The notes: a model not told the origin generated them from the sequence alone. A stretch of 64,000 bases of DNA from Puccinia triticina (GCF_026914185.1 NC_070567.1:6288001-6352000); one strand, 5' to 3'. Shown: positions 24,563-36,939, numbered from the stretch's first letter. Numbers and translations are program-made.

Positions 24563-25127
24563 GTTAATATGAATTGAGAGCAGTAGTTATTTCGCCAATG
24601 GTTTTTGAGGATGTGGGGGGGTCACAAAAATAAATGCTGCGATGATGGGGGAGGAATGAGGTGAAAGTGCAGAGGAGGAGGAGCCACTTATATATTGAGG
24701 ATTTCATTCCAGAATGATCCCCTTGTGTAAAATTTTTTCACTCAGCCTTTGTCCACCCACAATCCACCTTTGTGATTAGATTTGCTGACGGATCTATTTG
24801 GTATAACCAAAACCAGACTAAGCATGGTTTTGACTTAGACAATAGATTCCTCAGGCTGTAATGTGTAAAGTTTGTGATGTGCCAATTCATGGTTTTGGTA
24901 GGAGACGTTTTGCAGTCAACAGTCATGCGCATGATGAAGTGATCAGGACAGCTGTAATGTTCAAATAACTTCATTAGACTGTTACTCAGATTATTCATGG
25001 AACTGCCCAGATCTGGAGCAATGATCTTAATTACAGGATTATGGGCAACTGGCAGAGACATTTGGATAAGTCAGGTGAGGTCCCATGCACAAGTGAACTT
25101 CAAGGATTTCTGAAGTTGGTGCAAACT

Positions 25128-25270
25128 CATGTACGCGCGTACATTAGAGTGGACATCAGACTCACTTCCGGTCCCGCAGTTGTACCGAATTGACTGAGTA
25201 TATATCAGGTTATCTCAAATCATGATAGCTTCTGGCAGGATGAGCCCCCCCCTATGTACGCGCGTACATG
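25128..25270. promoter_or_regulatory. Pair of CpG palindromes 125 bases apart
   Basis: The two sites are at 25128-25145 (core plus ATTAG on the right) and 25253-25270 (TATGTACGCGCGTACATG). The second is followed by AGAGGGACA, part of a longer palindromic arm. They lie between two minus-strand genes, upstream of the 782-residue protein. Confidence 0.75.
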
Positions 25271-25462
25271 AGAGGGACATCTCAGCATTAATCAATGCCG
25301 TATATATTTTTCATGTGTAGGTGACAAACAGCTGGCCCCATGGATACAAAATACTTAGTTACCAAGTAATCTCGAAAACAACACAGCAGCTGGAGCATCC
25401 CTCAATGATAAGCGTTTCAACAGGCAAATTGATATGGAAATGGGTGAGATGATAAAATAAAG

Positions 25463-27164
25463 CTAATCAACATTCATCCTCCCTCCGGCAGCCGTGGCCG
25501 AACCCTCTCCGGGAGCTAAACTTGGACCAACATTTCCAGATTCATCTTCTAACCTCCGTTTGTTGTTGTTACGAGTTGGGAGTTGAGAAGCGGATTGTTG
25601 ACCAGTGGATGTGGCGGTGGTGAAACAGTATGTTTGGAGATTCTTGGTAATCTCTGGCAGCCCCATTTTTTCGACCTTGGAGATGGTTTGTTGCTCAAAA
25701 GGACTCAGGAGTTGCCACCAAGCATCGGCATAGCAATCACGCGGCAAATCTCTGGGGACCCCCTTGACGCCTTTGAAATTCTTGATTCGAGTTGCGGAGC
25801 GGCCATAGATCTTCTGATTAGTGGCAATAGTCTTGTGGTGATCTGCCTGTGCCTGTACCATTTTGTCGAGACAGTGAACAACGGAGGTGAGATGGCTGCT
25901 ACGCCAATTTGGGGAAACGGTTAACGGTAACGTGTTCTGATCGCCATCTTCAATATCGGAGCCACAGTCCTTGTTTTCAACAACGTGCGCCAGTAGTATA
26001 TTCTCTTTTAGGACTTGACCAAGCATCTTGCACCTGTTCTCTCGTATCTTTAACACACGGAAATATATATTTACATATTTTGTCAGAATGAGTTACAGAT
26101 AGACAGGAGAAGTAGAAAGGATGTACGGACTTTCTTCCTCCATTGTTGGTATTGTGCCCTCGTGGCTTTTTGATCCTTCAATTTCTTGTAATCGTCACCG
26201 CTTATGTTTCTGGACTCGCGAATTTCGCGGCATTTAGTATGGAACCATCATTGGATTATTGCTTGGGCCTGTGAAGCCTGCTGATTGGTTAAGGGCATTG
26301 ATCGACGGATCCACTCAATAGATTTGGTTGCCAAAACCTCGACCACAGTGGAGTTCCAAGGCGAATCCGCACCAAGATGGGTATCCCAGTCGAAAGTGAG
26401 TCTTGAGATACCGGCCAACGCAAGAGTCCTCTCCACATTGGCCTTGGTTTGAGAGCTGATGGCTAGGCCCTTATGTTGGCCTTTTGAGAGAGCAGGAGTA
26501 AAGGGGGGTGACTTGATGTTCTTCCGTATTTCTTTCTCTGCCTGAGAGACAAAGTATTCTATCTCTGCCGGAGTCTTAGCCTTCAACGTGAGGCGTAATC
26601 GATTGAGTTGCTTCTTGATTTCAGCCGTCCTTCTTTCCACCCAGTATTGGGCCTTGATTTCTTCAGCGTTTGGAGAAGCTGGGTAATTGTGAGGCTGAGT
26701 TGGATGACCAAGAAAAAACTTGACAAAGGTTTGGATACTCCGAGAGATCTTATCACAATGTTCCGCCAGAGCCTGTTTTCCCGCAATTCCTCTTATCCGT
26801 TTTTCAGCTCGATTATGGTCCTCATCAACCTCCGCCTCCTCCCTCGCGCGCCGGGCATTTTCAACCACAAACTTTGGTTCTAGTCGAGACTTTTCAAGCA
26901 AAGCTGATGGCTGGTTCAGTTGTGTTGAAGGAATTGCTCCTACGGATTCAAAACATTTCTCAGCAAGAAAATACATACAGCAAAAAGTAGCTACTCACCA
27001 TCAGGACCGGTTTCCATTGCAGAACTGTTTCCCACTGATTGGGCTTTTGGAAGAAATCCATCTACGACCGCCAAAATCCAACTTTCATCTGGATCCACAG
27101 AAGAAGATGTATCTCCCTGGTTTCCATTCCCAGATATGCTCTGTTCATCTTGTGCTGAAGGCAT
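25463..27164 (-). pseudogene. Unknown transposon protein, paralogue of 32960-34553; one in-frame TGA
   Basis: The three-exon model is 27164-26999, 26939-26131 and 26047-25463, giving 519 codons with GT-AG introns and a constant frame. The only break is a TGA at 26250-26248, after which the frame runs on with WFHTKCREIRESRN. The homologue on the other strand has Arg-Trp-Phe at the equivalent place, so the stop is best explained as CGA changed to TGA. Shared blocks with the homologue: LTFDWDTHLGADSPWN with VTFRWSHP, and GVPRDLPRDCY with EVPRNLPLNCY. The second intron sits at the same place in both. The N-terminus is acidic and the middle is helical and charged. I do not know the function. Readthrough cannot be excluded. 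Confidence 0.7.
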
Positions 27165-27491
27165 GGGGACTGATTGGATTCAAGAAGCTAATTAGTAGAT
27201 TTTTATGGGGCAAAAAGCAGATGATAGACGGGTTGCAGTATACAATGCAAAGGTGTTGTTGGTGAAATCAAGCAAAAGAGGTGGTTGAGGATATGGAATA
27301 GTTTAAGGAAAACGTGAAATCATGTTGGATGGAGTTATAAGCAGAACACAAATTTGGGGGAATTGCCGGGCAATTCAGGCAGGCTCCACTTTGTTTCTCA
27401 AATGGAGGAAAATACAGTTATACGGATGTTGCAATTCAAAAAAAGGGAGCATGTGGCTAACAAATAAATAATGATCCCCTTTGTTTTATGC

Positions 27492-30400
27492 CTAAAAATC
27501 GTTGCATAGGCCTTCCCATCCCTTCATGTGTAAATAAAGCCCAAATAAAATATCAGAAAGACATAGACCAGCACGTTTTAATGGTAGTTGTTGAGACTTA
27601 CAGCTGTCCCCAATCCCACAGCACTCATTGTTTGTATTTCAAAACCAAATGTTGAGATCGGATTTAGAAGAATTGCAACATGTCCGATGACCCTTTCACT
27701 GTCAATTACCTCAGTCAGGTCGTGATCAGATTTCACTAAGCGGCAGTTGAGATCTGGGTAATCCTTGTATGGATCTTCCTCCCGTCCCACTTCCTTGAAT
27801 GGTTTCACGATCAACCAAGTTTTCCCAGCTGTTTGTTCCGATTGGAAAATTTGCTCCACTTCACCGAATCGCTGGTCCTTCCCTAGGTAGAACTCGACCA
27901 AGGAATTTGCTGGATGCCGATCTTTAGTTGTGAATGTCTTGCCGTTGAGTTTGATGTATTCAACAAGATCAACTGTTGAGTTAAGTGGGGGTACACCTGC
28001 ATGTTGACCAAGCTTTCCCCTTGAACCTTCCTTTCCAGCCACCGCCCGCTTCCATTTTGACATCAGAGTTCTGTTCAACTGAGTAGATTTCTTCTTATTG
28101 TTGTCCTCCGGGCCGCGGTTGTGTTTTGCAGTGTGGTCTTTGAGAACTAACTGGAATGTTGAGTTGATATGCCATTCCTTCATCAATGTCTTCGGTATAT
28201 CATCTAAGTACAATACACATGTCACCTTCTCAGTAATTAAATTCTCACAATGGCAATAATTACACACAAATAAGCATGAGACTAACCGATGTGATGGTTT
28301 GTTGGCATCCTCTGCAACATTCCATTAACTCTTTCCTGTGCCCAAGCTGCTGTCGATCAAGGTGGGCCAAATCGGCGGATAACTTCAGAGTAATGCTGTG
28401 TCAGATGTAGATTTGGCTTGCTTGGTGCTTCTGGCCAGCCTTTTTGAAGACACTTTCGATAATCCAAGATTAAACTGTCAAGCTCATCAAGATCTTGAAG
28501 TTTGATCTTTGGGAGAGTCAGGAAGTGAGAAATTTTGGATAGCAAGGTAGTTGATTCTAGGAGTGAGGATATCCTTATTTTGCTTTCCTCAGTTGCGCAA
28601 TCCTTGTATGCTGTGGTCCAAAGAGGAATCAAGGCAATGGGATAGTAGATCTTGTAAAGTATCAGCCATTCTGCTGCTTTTAAAGATCCGTGGGTAGCCA
28701 ATCCCAAGTTGCGTGGAACCCTATCAATCCAAGAGGGTACAATTGTATGCAAGATAGTCCGCCGTACTATGTCCAGCTCCTCTGGCAAGAGTTTCGGTTG
28801 GTTGAAATCCGGAATTGGTGATGCAGCAGCTCTGCGAGCTCTATGTCGAGGACGAGTGGCAGTGTGATCACTTCCACTCTCATCTGCGGAATCGGTGGTT
28901 ACCTCCTCATTCGCGTCACACAGCGCCTTCTTCCGCATCCGCAGGCTATAGGAATGGGCAGATGACCCATCTGATGTTGCACCAGCACCACTACATGTTC
29001 TGCTTTGACCAAGACCTAGCGTTGTTGTGGCTGGTGTTTGCTTGGCTTTGGCTGCACGGGCTCGCTTGTTTGGTTTTTCAGAGGTTTGATTTGATTCTTC
29101 GATATCGTCTAATTTCCGCTTGCCCTTGTTGGTGGAGTTAGGGACACAATTTGTTGCAAACGGAGTATCGGTATATGACTGGTCATTCTGCCATTCCGCA
29201 TCCTTCTCTTGAATATCCTTAAGCTTGGATGCGACTGATGGCAATGACATGAAGCGCATCGTGTGATCTTTCAAGTCACCCAAAATCAAGGCATGCATCA
29301 ATTCAATCGAGCAGAATTCTATTGGCCTCCAGTATGGGAGCTCATTGAGCACACTCCATCTTGCGCCATGTTCCTTCACAAACTTCTTACGTTCAGTCGC
29401 ATTTTCTAGTTGAAGCCAAAGTTTTGCATGTTTTTGGTGCTCTTCATTCGTCCGCCGGGTAAACTTTGTGGTGTCCGTTTCCTCAATTTCATGCTTGCTC
29501 AACATACAAAAAGAGCAAAACCTAATTGAGGCGTGACTTCCAAATCCAGCAACCTTCCGGAGAGCAGGAAGATCTGCGATCAGGGGAAAGATCACAGCCC
29601 GTATAGTTCTTCCTTGAGCATGAGAAGCAGTGGATTCAAAGAAGACTCCATTCCAAAATTCTTTCAATTCATTCACCAGCGGTCGTAAGAGATGGTTCAC
29701 CTTGTCTAGACTGGGTTCGTTGGGCCCAGGGATAATTCCAAAAAGGAATATGTTTTCCTGCTTGTAGCGCTGATTTGGAGGAAGGTTCAAGCAGATCAAG
29801 ACAATCGCTCCAACAGAGTTATGCTTCCCCAGATTTGAAGTTCCTTCGGCATTGAACCAGTCAAGATATAGGCTGAACACAAGATTTCCAGAATTCTGGG
29901 TAAATATCCCAGTTCCATCGTCCAAGTTGGGGAATTCACGCCAGATTTGACCATGCCACACATCTTCCATGTCGTGGTGTGGTTCCCATCTAGTTTTGGG
30001 AAGGCTGGAGTCTAGCAAGGTCTCGAAAGAATTCTGAGAAAGCCGCTGTTTCAACCATGACTTGAGAGTTAAGTATGAGTATGTCCGAATTGGTTTTGAT
30101 GCTTGCTGTTTATTGAGTTTGAAGAGGGCTTGATCACATCTGGGTACGATTTCTTGCAACTTAGCCCACTTACAATACCCCTGATATTGGGAAAAGAAGG
30201 ACTGGGTGCATGTGATCGGAGGATTTTTGTCTTCTTTTATCAGAGGGTAGAGTGCAAAACATTTTTGGCAACATATTTGTGTTGTCAGATCTGGTACAAG
30301 GCCAAGTCGATGAAAAACTGCATCTCTAGTTTTGGGAATCTGTTGGATCATTGCTTTAGCATCAATAATTCGTTCCTCAGTGCTCCACAGCTCTGCCAAG

Positions 30401-30851
30401 AATGAGATGTTCTGCCTTGCTGACTCGAGGAAAGATGCGGACCCATCTTTGCTCAGTTTGTCTTTTAAGACAGATTGGGCCATCTGAATCATGACCTGTG
30501 TGCAAAACTGCTCCTCCAAAAGTGGCGCCTTCCTCGTGTTGTTTTCCAGTGGATTAGAGGTGGAGGCAGTCAGACCAGTCTGGGTCAAACTTGGATTAGC
30601 TCAAGATCTAACTATGCTTTTAAAGCAGATGTGATTCAACTCACCCGGATCGGATTAGAGCCCATTGGGTGTGCCTCCGGATGATTCGGCCCTTCCTTCT
30701 GGAGTTGCATAGTTGCTTTCTTCTGATGCAATTGATAGTCTTTCCGTCCCAAGACCCTCCCAGGAACAATTCTACCGCCATCTTCTGCATGCTGCGTGGT
30801 GTTGCACCCATAGAATTCACAATGGCAAACGAGATTGGTTGTTTTAGGCAT
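27492..30851 (-). pseudogene. CACTA/Plavaka-like (Tnp2-type) transposase with one in-frame TGA
   Basis: Exons 30851-30645, 30579-28287, 28203-27602 and 27521-27492 join in frame to 1044 codons. N-terminal zinc-like cysteines (VCHCEFYGCNTTQH) and ICCQKCFALYP resemble the metal-binding parts of this family. The RNase H-fold catalytic region is visible: YLDWFNAEG (first Asp, near residue 309), ENIFLFGIIPGPNEPS, FPLIADLPALRK (second Asp, near 405) with a following CSFC pair, then CSIELMHALILGDLKDH. The C-terminal AAWAQERVNGMLQRMPTN motif is typical but follows a TGA at 28359-28357, where the family reads FGPP-Arg-S. The stop fits a CGA-to-TGA change. This enzyme would cut the 38-base inverted repeats of the giant element. 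The last 10-codon exon is the least certain. Confidence 0.85.
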
Positions 30852-31200
30852 GTTGCGAGTTTGTTTGTTTTAATTCGAGTAGATTGGGGATGAGTAATTT
30901 CAGACGTCTTCTAGATATTCGATGGGACACGAGGAAAAAATTCACATTCATACATAAGTTGGGGAAAGCTGGTTGATGCAAGCTTTATATCATCGCTACT
31001 CAGATACCAAGATCTACTTTTTTCATGAATGTTTTGAGGAAACAGTTACGTACTTGGCACCCAAAAGTTGCATGTGCATATCTTGACTCACCACCTGACC
31101 AAAGAATATGCAAGCCACCAAGTTGATGTGATGTGCTACAATCATGCACAAGTGCAAGTCATTTAGATAGCAAGATGAGCATATGTACATATCATGTGCT

Positions 31201-31479
31201 TCAGTACATTTTCATGAGGAGCTGGCCCAGGTCGGACTTCATCTCACCCTGTGATGCTTCCTCGTTGAACTGGATGTACATTTTTAGGTTGGATTGAATC
31301 TCAAGTTCTAATGCCCCTTGTAACCCCGCGACCATCATGCCTTCAGATGCTGTTTCGGAGAAGACTGCATCAACTGAATCCACATATTTGTGGTTGCGTT
31401 AGCCTGTTATAAAATTTTACATCATAAAAAGGGTGTTGTACCCACGGTCCACAACTCTGGAAATGACATCCTCCCCCAT
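31201..31479 (-). CDS. Possible small 68-residue protein
   Basis: Two exons, 31479-31446 and 31373-31201, join in frame through a GT-AG intron. The start is MGEDVISRVVD and the main exon reads AVFSETASEGMMVAGLQGAL, then a helical ending QGEMKSDLGQLLMKMY. It lies just upstream of the transposase on the same strand. No family is recognised; it could be a small transposon accessory protein or a chance frame. Confidence 0.35.
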
Positions 31480-31539
31480 TACAAAAAATATTAATTGGCA
31501 GAGGACCTATCTTATCTCAATCCAACATCTCATCAACCA

Positions 31540-31970
31540 ATGGAACCTTTTCGTACTATTCTATCTCCCATACAAATTGTTTGGCTCAAAGACATGCAGA
31601 CAATGATTGATGAATCACTCAAGATTTTTGAGCCAGATTCTCATGAAGAGCAACAATTAAACATTAGCAACACCAAAGAAAGGGAACATGAGGCTTGGCG
31701 TTGGTATATTTTGTGTGATGGAAAAATCAGAGCGGGAGCACAAGATATGCGTATTCCTGAATGGGCAATCCCAAATGTCAAGGCCATATGGGATGCGAAA
31801 AGGAACCGTCTTGGAAAAGGTATTTGGCCTCAAGTTCTTCTTCTACTTTTCTGCTGAGCTGATTTTTCAATTCACATTTGACAAGGACCATTGATGTTTT
31901 CCACGCCAGATACCACCCCAGGGGGATTGGGCGGCTCGGCAGCAGGCCAGCATTCTTAGGATGATCAAGG
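31540..31970 (+). CDS. Possible unknown transposon gene fragment
   Basis: The frame from the first ATG (31540, MEPFRTILSPIQIVWLKDMQ) runs to a donor-like GTATTT after 31819; it reads like a real protein (EHEAWRWYILCDGKIRAGAQ, RIPEWAIPNVKAIWDAKRN). A second stretch at 31910-31970 (IPPQGDWAARQQASILRM) with acceptor- and donor-like flanks may be another exon, but it does not join in the same phase. The frame is also open upstream to an acceptor-like AG near 31499, so an earlier exon may exist. Family unknown. A divergent partner of the 68-residue frame. Confidence 0.4.
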
Positions 31971-32554
31971 GTAAACGATTGGGTATAGTTTGATCGTAAG
32001 TTATCAGAACAAAAGACAATTGCTAACTTCCTGTAACTAACTGTTCCTTCTACCAACAGCTAGCTGGCTTATCTCTCTCTGGATTCCACAATACTGCCTC
32101 ATGGTTTCCTGTTTTTGGTTCTGTTCTGTGGTTCCTCTGTCTGGATGGTAGTAAATCTTTGGTTTGTTCTGATCCAGATTCAAGTGAGAAATTCACGATC
32201 TCCTATCTATCTGATGTCTGTGGTTGTGTATTGCAATGAGATGGCTTGTGTCCCCCGCACGTCAGACAAATCTATTCTTTTTCCCATGTCTGTGTCTCTG
32301 CTTTTGGAATCTACTTCAGCTAGCAATCAATTTTTGATGTATTGACGTTGTCTGGAAATATTAGGTTATGCTATACAGTGATCAGAATTTTACACCAAAG
32401 GTATATTGCTTTGGCTTAACACTCAGGAAAGGCATTGAATCTGCTGGATGTTGGGACTAAAGAATACATGGTATTGGTGTTTGCTCACGAGGAAGAGATA
32501 GCAATGGTTGCGGCTCATGTACTCTCCAATATTTGATCTGGTGGGTGTCACTGT

Positions 32555-32705
32555 CATGTTCGCGCGTACATGGGCGGGACCCTTCGAGGGCAAAAAACCG
32601 ATTATGTGTTTTCACATGTGATGGGCCCAAATATTCAGATTGTAATACCAAGCTGGAACAAGCAATGCATTTGCCCAAAGTCACCCCCATGTACGCGCGT
32701 ACATG
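32555..32705. promoter_or_regulatory. Pair of CpG palindromes 133 bases apart
   Basis: The sites are 32555-32572 (CATGTTCGCGCGTACATG, one change) and 32688-32705 (CATGTACGCGCGTACATG, perfect). The second is flanked by TCACCCC on the left and AGAGGGA on the right, an extension of the palindrome. They lie 255-405 bases upstream of the start at 32960. Confidence 0.75.
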
Positions 32706-32959
32706 AGAGGGATACTCAATTGACCAAATACAACTCCTTTCATCAAATGAGAGCCAAACTGAGTTCTGAGTTGGCCAAGGCCCTTTGTCAATTACATAAA
32801 CTCACATTTGCCTTTCATTCACATTAATAATTTCTCTCTCCCCTCATCCCTTTGCACTTTCCTAGACACAACCTGATTTGTGTAATATATAATCTGGACC
32901 TCCTTTTGTCTTCCCCCTCCTGACTCTGCTCTTTTGTCCTGTGATTCCTTTACTTCAGA

Positions 32960-34553
32960 ATGTCCTTATCCCAGACTCATTTCGCCAATGGCAAACCACC
33001 TGTTGGTGTTGCAAAAGTTAATCTTGCATACTCAAAAATCCTCCCCAATTCCAAATCATCATTTAGTCATTGTATTGCTGCCTTCACGCGAGCTCTCTTA
33101 GACATAGAATATGACCGCAAGAAAACTCCTTCAGAGGCATGGAAGCTCCCACCTTCTGCCCACGATTTCCACATTGGCTCTAACTTGCCAGACTCCATTC
33201 TCATACAGCCCATTGATCCCATTCCTGTTGGTTCAACATTACCCACCTCACAGAAGATATCCCCAATCTTTCGAATCCTATTTGTCCAAGACCTCTCAAA
33301 ATCTTGTTTTCCTGGTGTTACTTTTCGCTGGTCTCATCCATGCAACAGTGGGTCACTACTTTACGGTTATCGGTAAAGTAGCGTTATCGTAGCGATTTTT
33401 GGTCACTCTACGATAACCGGACTGGTCACCACTGTGAAATCTGGTGCAATATTGATAACGCACTCAGGGAGAGTTTTTTTTTCAAGGAAGCTACGATATC
33501 TATGTGCAGAGCAGCAGTTATCGAGCAAGATATTGAGCAATAAAAGGCCATATTAGGGCAAATTTGGCCTTTCATTGATCATCAATGTGTTCATTTACCA
33601 GTAACAGCTGTATGAAAGGGCCATTCTAGGGCAAAATTGGACTTTCATTACAATAACTCGTTAATTTACCAGTAACAGCCTTATGAAGAAAGGCCAGTTA
33701 CGATAACCGTGACACTGCTATCTGCGCGCTAGCAATAACAATAACTGTGAAAAACATAACTGAAGGTCGCTACTTTACTCTCCTGGCCTGGTTATCGTAG
33801 AGTAAAGTAGCGATCCACCGTTGATCCATGGGATTCTCACTGGAACCAACTTTTCGCAAAATTTATCCTAAAACATTGGAGGAATGCCTATGCAGCTGGA
33901 ACATTTACTCCTTTTTTCATGGATCCGGTTGAAGCCTCAAACACATCCTTCCAGCTTGGCGTTCTCCACAGATGGTTTCTTGGAAGGCAGAAAGGATTAC
34001 GATTGGGTCAGTTTTCAGAACAGCACAAATCCAAGAAGAAAAAATCCAAATGTAAATCCAAAGTACAAATGCAGGTATGCCACATTCTTGCTTTTCTCTT
34101 GCCCAAAATGTGGGCTAAGCTCTTTCTTCATTTCAGATCTTGCAGCACCGTCAAGAAACGCTCTCTACACTCCCATTCAACCCTAACACAAAATCTTTAT
34201 TCGATAACATCAAGGCTACTTCTGAAACTGAGATCAATCCCCCTTGCTCTCTGTTCAAAATCCCTTTGCTCTGGAGGTCACCGGAGTTCTCAAAATTTGC
34301 GCAAGAATTGGATCAGATTTTTATTCAGAAGAAGACCAGCACCAAAGGACGCCAATTTGTACATGATTTTGTCTTGGAAGCTCGCAGGCAGACTTCAACC
34401 ACATCTCCTCCAGCTGGCTTCAAGGAAGTTCCTCGTAATCTTCCGTTGAACTGCTACTCCCTCGAATACTTGTCAACACTTTCCGAGTCCCAGAGAAATC
34501 TTCTTAATCCAACGGATACCATCAACTTCTTGGAATTGCTAACAGTCAGATAA
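32960..34553 (+). pseudogene. Unknown transposon protein, paralogue of 25463-27164; split by a MITE
   Basis: The coding sequence starts at 32960 (MSLSQTHFANGKPPVGV) and is open to 33342. There a 481-base MITE interrupts it. Coding resumes exactly in frame after the second copy of the 7-base target duplication and runs to 34074. A 62-base GT-AG intron follows (34075-34136), then the last exon 34137-34553. Without the MITE the frame is unbroken. The intron position, the VTFRWSHP block and the EVPRNLPLNCY block match the gene at 25463-27164, which is transcribed from the opposite strand. Function unknown. A pair of CpG palindromes lies upstream. Other than the insertion I saw no disabling change. 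Confidence 0.7.
33343..33823. mobile_element. MITE with CAAC-GTGG termini, 7-base target duplication
   Basis: A 481-base element whose ends, CAACAGTGG and CCACCGTTG, are inverted repeats continuing as TCACTACTTTAC against the complement of GTAAAGTAGCGA. Flanking direct repeats are ATCCATG at 33336-33342 and 33824-33830. Subterminal GGTTATCG-type motifs recur in both orientations. No coding capacity. The 7-base duplication leaves the superfamily open (hAT elements usually give 8). Confidence 0.9.
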
Positions 34554-34705
34554 GTCTTGCTGTCCACCGTGAGTTACATTCAGCGACTTTCAAGCTTTCA
34601 TATTGCTCATGAGTAGCTGAGCACATTCATACTGCTCATTTCCCCCCGATGGTACACTTAGCCTATTTACGAGACATTCTCAAATCAGTAAGTACAAAAA
34701 GGAAA

Positions 34706-36939
34706 TTAGCAAGAAATCACATACAGTGCAAGCTCTCCTTTCCTCTTTTGAACCTGATATATATTCATTTCCAGGCTCCCTTTTAGATAGTATTGATATA
34801 CATGAACTGGATGACCCTGTCCCAAGCGGTAAAGTCGGTCGACAGCTTGGACTTCTGCTGCAGGGTTCCACCCCGGTTCCTGAATGATGTAGTATTATTA
34901 GCTCTCTTCTATGCCTGTAAAAAACAACTATGGCTTACCATCATGTACACATTCTGAGCGCAACGCAAATCAATGCCTACCCCGGCAGCTTGGATTGAGG
35001 CCAAGAGAACATTACACTGTCTGTTGGTTCAAAATTGATTCAGGTTTTCATCACATTTTTTGATTGTCTGGTCCCCAGTAAGCCAGGTTAATCCAATACC
35101 GTTCTCCTGAAGTGCCCGTTCAATACTATAAGGTTGAATCAGAATCAACATCTATCCCCTTTCCATGCTCCAAAGCAAAACAACATAACTTACATCCCCA
35201 GAAACCCAGTGAAACTAGAAAATACCACTGCTTTCGTCCTTTCAATTCCACGAACTCCTCCCAAGAAGACCTTCAGGTTGTCAACTAGGTGGACAATCTT
35301 TCCTGAATCCTGCCATCGCCATTTTGGTTGATGAAGTATCTCTGATCTTGCAAATAATGGATGGTTGCAAAATTGACGAAGCATTGTCAACTGTCTGAAA
35401 AACTCCGATGAATCCCATCGCTCCCCCGCTGTTCTTAGCCTCCCAAAATATTGGATGAACGTCTGGTGCAGATCCTTCGAAATCTCCTCCCATTCGGAGC
35501 TGATTTTGACAAGTATGAATTTCTCCACTTTCTCGGGGAGATTCAACAAAACATCCTTTGTTCTTCTCAAGCAAACAGCTTCCATGAGTTGGCTTAAGGT
35601 CTTGATTGCCTCTCGAGCACCAACGTTCATTCGAGGGACCAGACAGCTCCTCCATACCCACTCTTCGTCCCATGGATGTATTTTCAACAGCGTAATCAAG
35701 CTTTGCAAGTCGGTCAATTGGTTTTGGACAGGTGTCCCTGTCAAGCAAAGAACAAACTGGCACTGAAGATTTTGAATGCTCTGGGTTCGGTGCGTTGCTG
35801 CATTCCTTATCAAGCTATCATCGTAAAAATAAATCAGAACCATGTATGCCAATTGTCCACATGAATCATTTCACTTACTGGGCTTCATCCAATACAATCC
35901 TGAACCAGAACAGATCTAGAGCTCCAATGTTGTGCTGGTTGGGGTGTTTCTTGTTACCACTCGTTCCGATCATTTCGTAAGTTGTCAAAATCAGCATTGT
36001 CGACTGCAGGTCTTCACTAGTAAGGCTCTTCCGATTGTCTCCATGGAAAACCTCATAAGGGATTGCGTGATCTCTGAAATGGAGATCAATTTTGTTTTTC
36101 CAATTTGAAAGGGTTGCCAGAGGGCAGATGACTAGTGTAGCTGCAGATCGTTTGTTGGGATCAGCTTGTCGGAAATTTCTTGCGTTATCACTTGTCGCCA
36201 GGATAAAAGCAAGGGTTGTTAACGTCTTTCCTAATCCCATATTGTCAGCTAGTATCGATCCCTGGGACCTGTTGTGATTTGGTTCCTTTGCGCTAGAATT
36301 TGAATCTTTCTTGCAGTAATCGCGAAGCCAGGCATTGTCATGATGGTACCACAAGGCTTCTGGCTTGTTGTTCTCGGAGTCCTCATTCTTGAGGAGGAAG
36401 TTTAGGGCGGAAATCTGATGGGGTTTCATACTTGTCTTGCACTTTTGAAGCAATGTCGAGAGCCAAGGTGCTGGTCTGGAGTTTGAGTCCCTAGTGGTTT
36501 CAGTGAGGTGGGGAATTGCGAAGAAAACATCTGGGCTGTAGTTCCAGATTGGGCTTAGTTCCACTTCGGCAGCTTCAAAGGCCAATTGGACTTGAGATAT
36601 GTTTTCCGAGCGGCTGAAGACACATCCCCTCAGCTGAGGCTGTATACAATTCTTGGTCACGAGAAAGGCACGCAACTTCACCAGAGCTACATCATTGGGA
36701 GGGATTTCTGGTTGGGTGGGTGGAGTTGAACAGCTGGAAACTGGCCCTAATAATGGACCTAGATATTCACTCTGCTTTCGGCTGAGATCTCCAAAGCAAT
36801 TATGTGGCGCGCAGTATATGTGAACTAGCTGTCGGCCTTGTTGAAGAAAAGCTACCTGAGGGACATCAGAAGTAAGTGTTACAGTCCTAGTGGAAGGCAA
36901 GGTGATGATAAATTGGCCAAGACAGAATGTTGAAGACAT
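34706..36939 (-). pseudogene. SNF2-family ATPase (chromatin remodeller/translocase) with one in-frame TGA
   Basis: Exons 36939-35879, 35814-35194, 35125-34939 and 34879-34706 keep one frame of about 680 codons (a Met at 36987 is an alternative start). Motifs in order: ILADNMGLGKTLTTLAF (Walker A), ICPLATLSNW, LDEAHLIRN (the DEAH box is split by an intron), CLTGTPVQNQL, then the helicase C half with LLASIQAAGVGIDLR and EPGWNPAAEVQAVDRLYRLG. The layout resembles Rad5/HLTF-like SNF2 enzymes, but no RING finger is visible. A TGA at 35031-35029 interrupts the C half just before TNRQCNVLLASIQ; Arg (CGA) is the likely original codon. It lies nearest the right end of the giant transposon. As cargo it could help open chromatin at donor or target sites. 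Confidence 0.85.

Noticed and set aside
26248..35031. TGA read as selenocysteine
   Set aside because: No SECIS-like hairpin was noticed and dikaryotic fungi are not known to use selenocysteine; CGA-to-TGA mutation is simpler.
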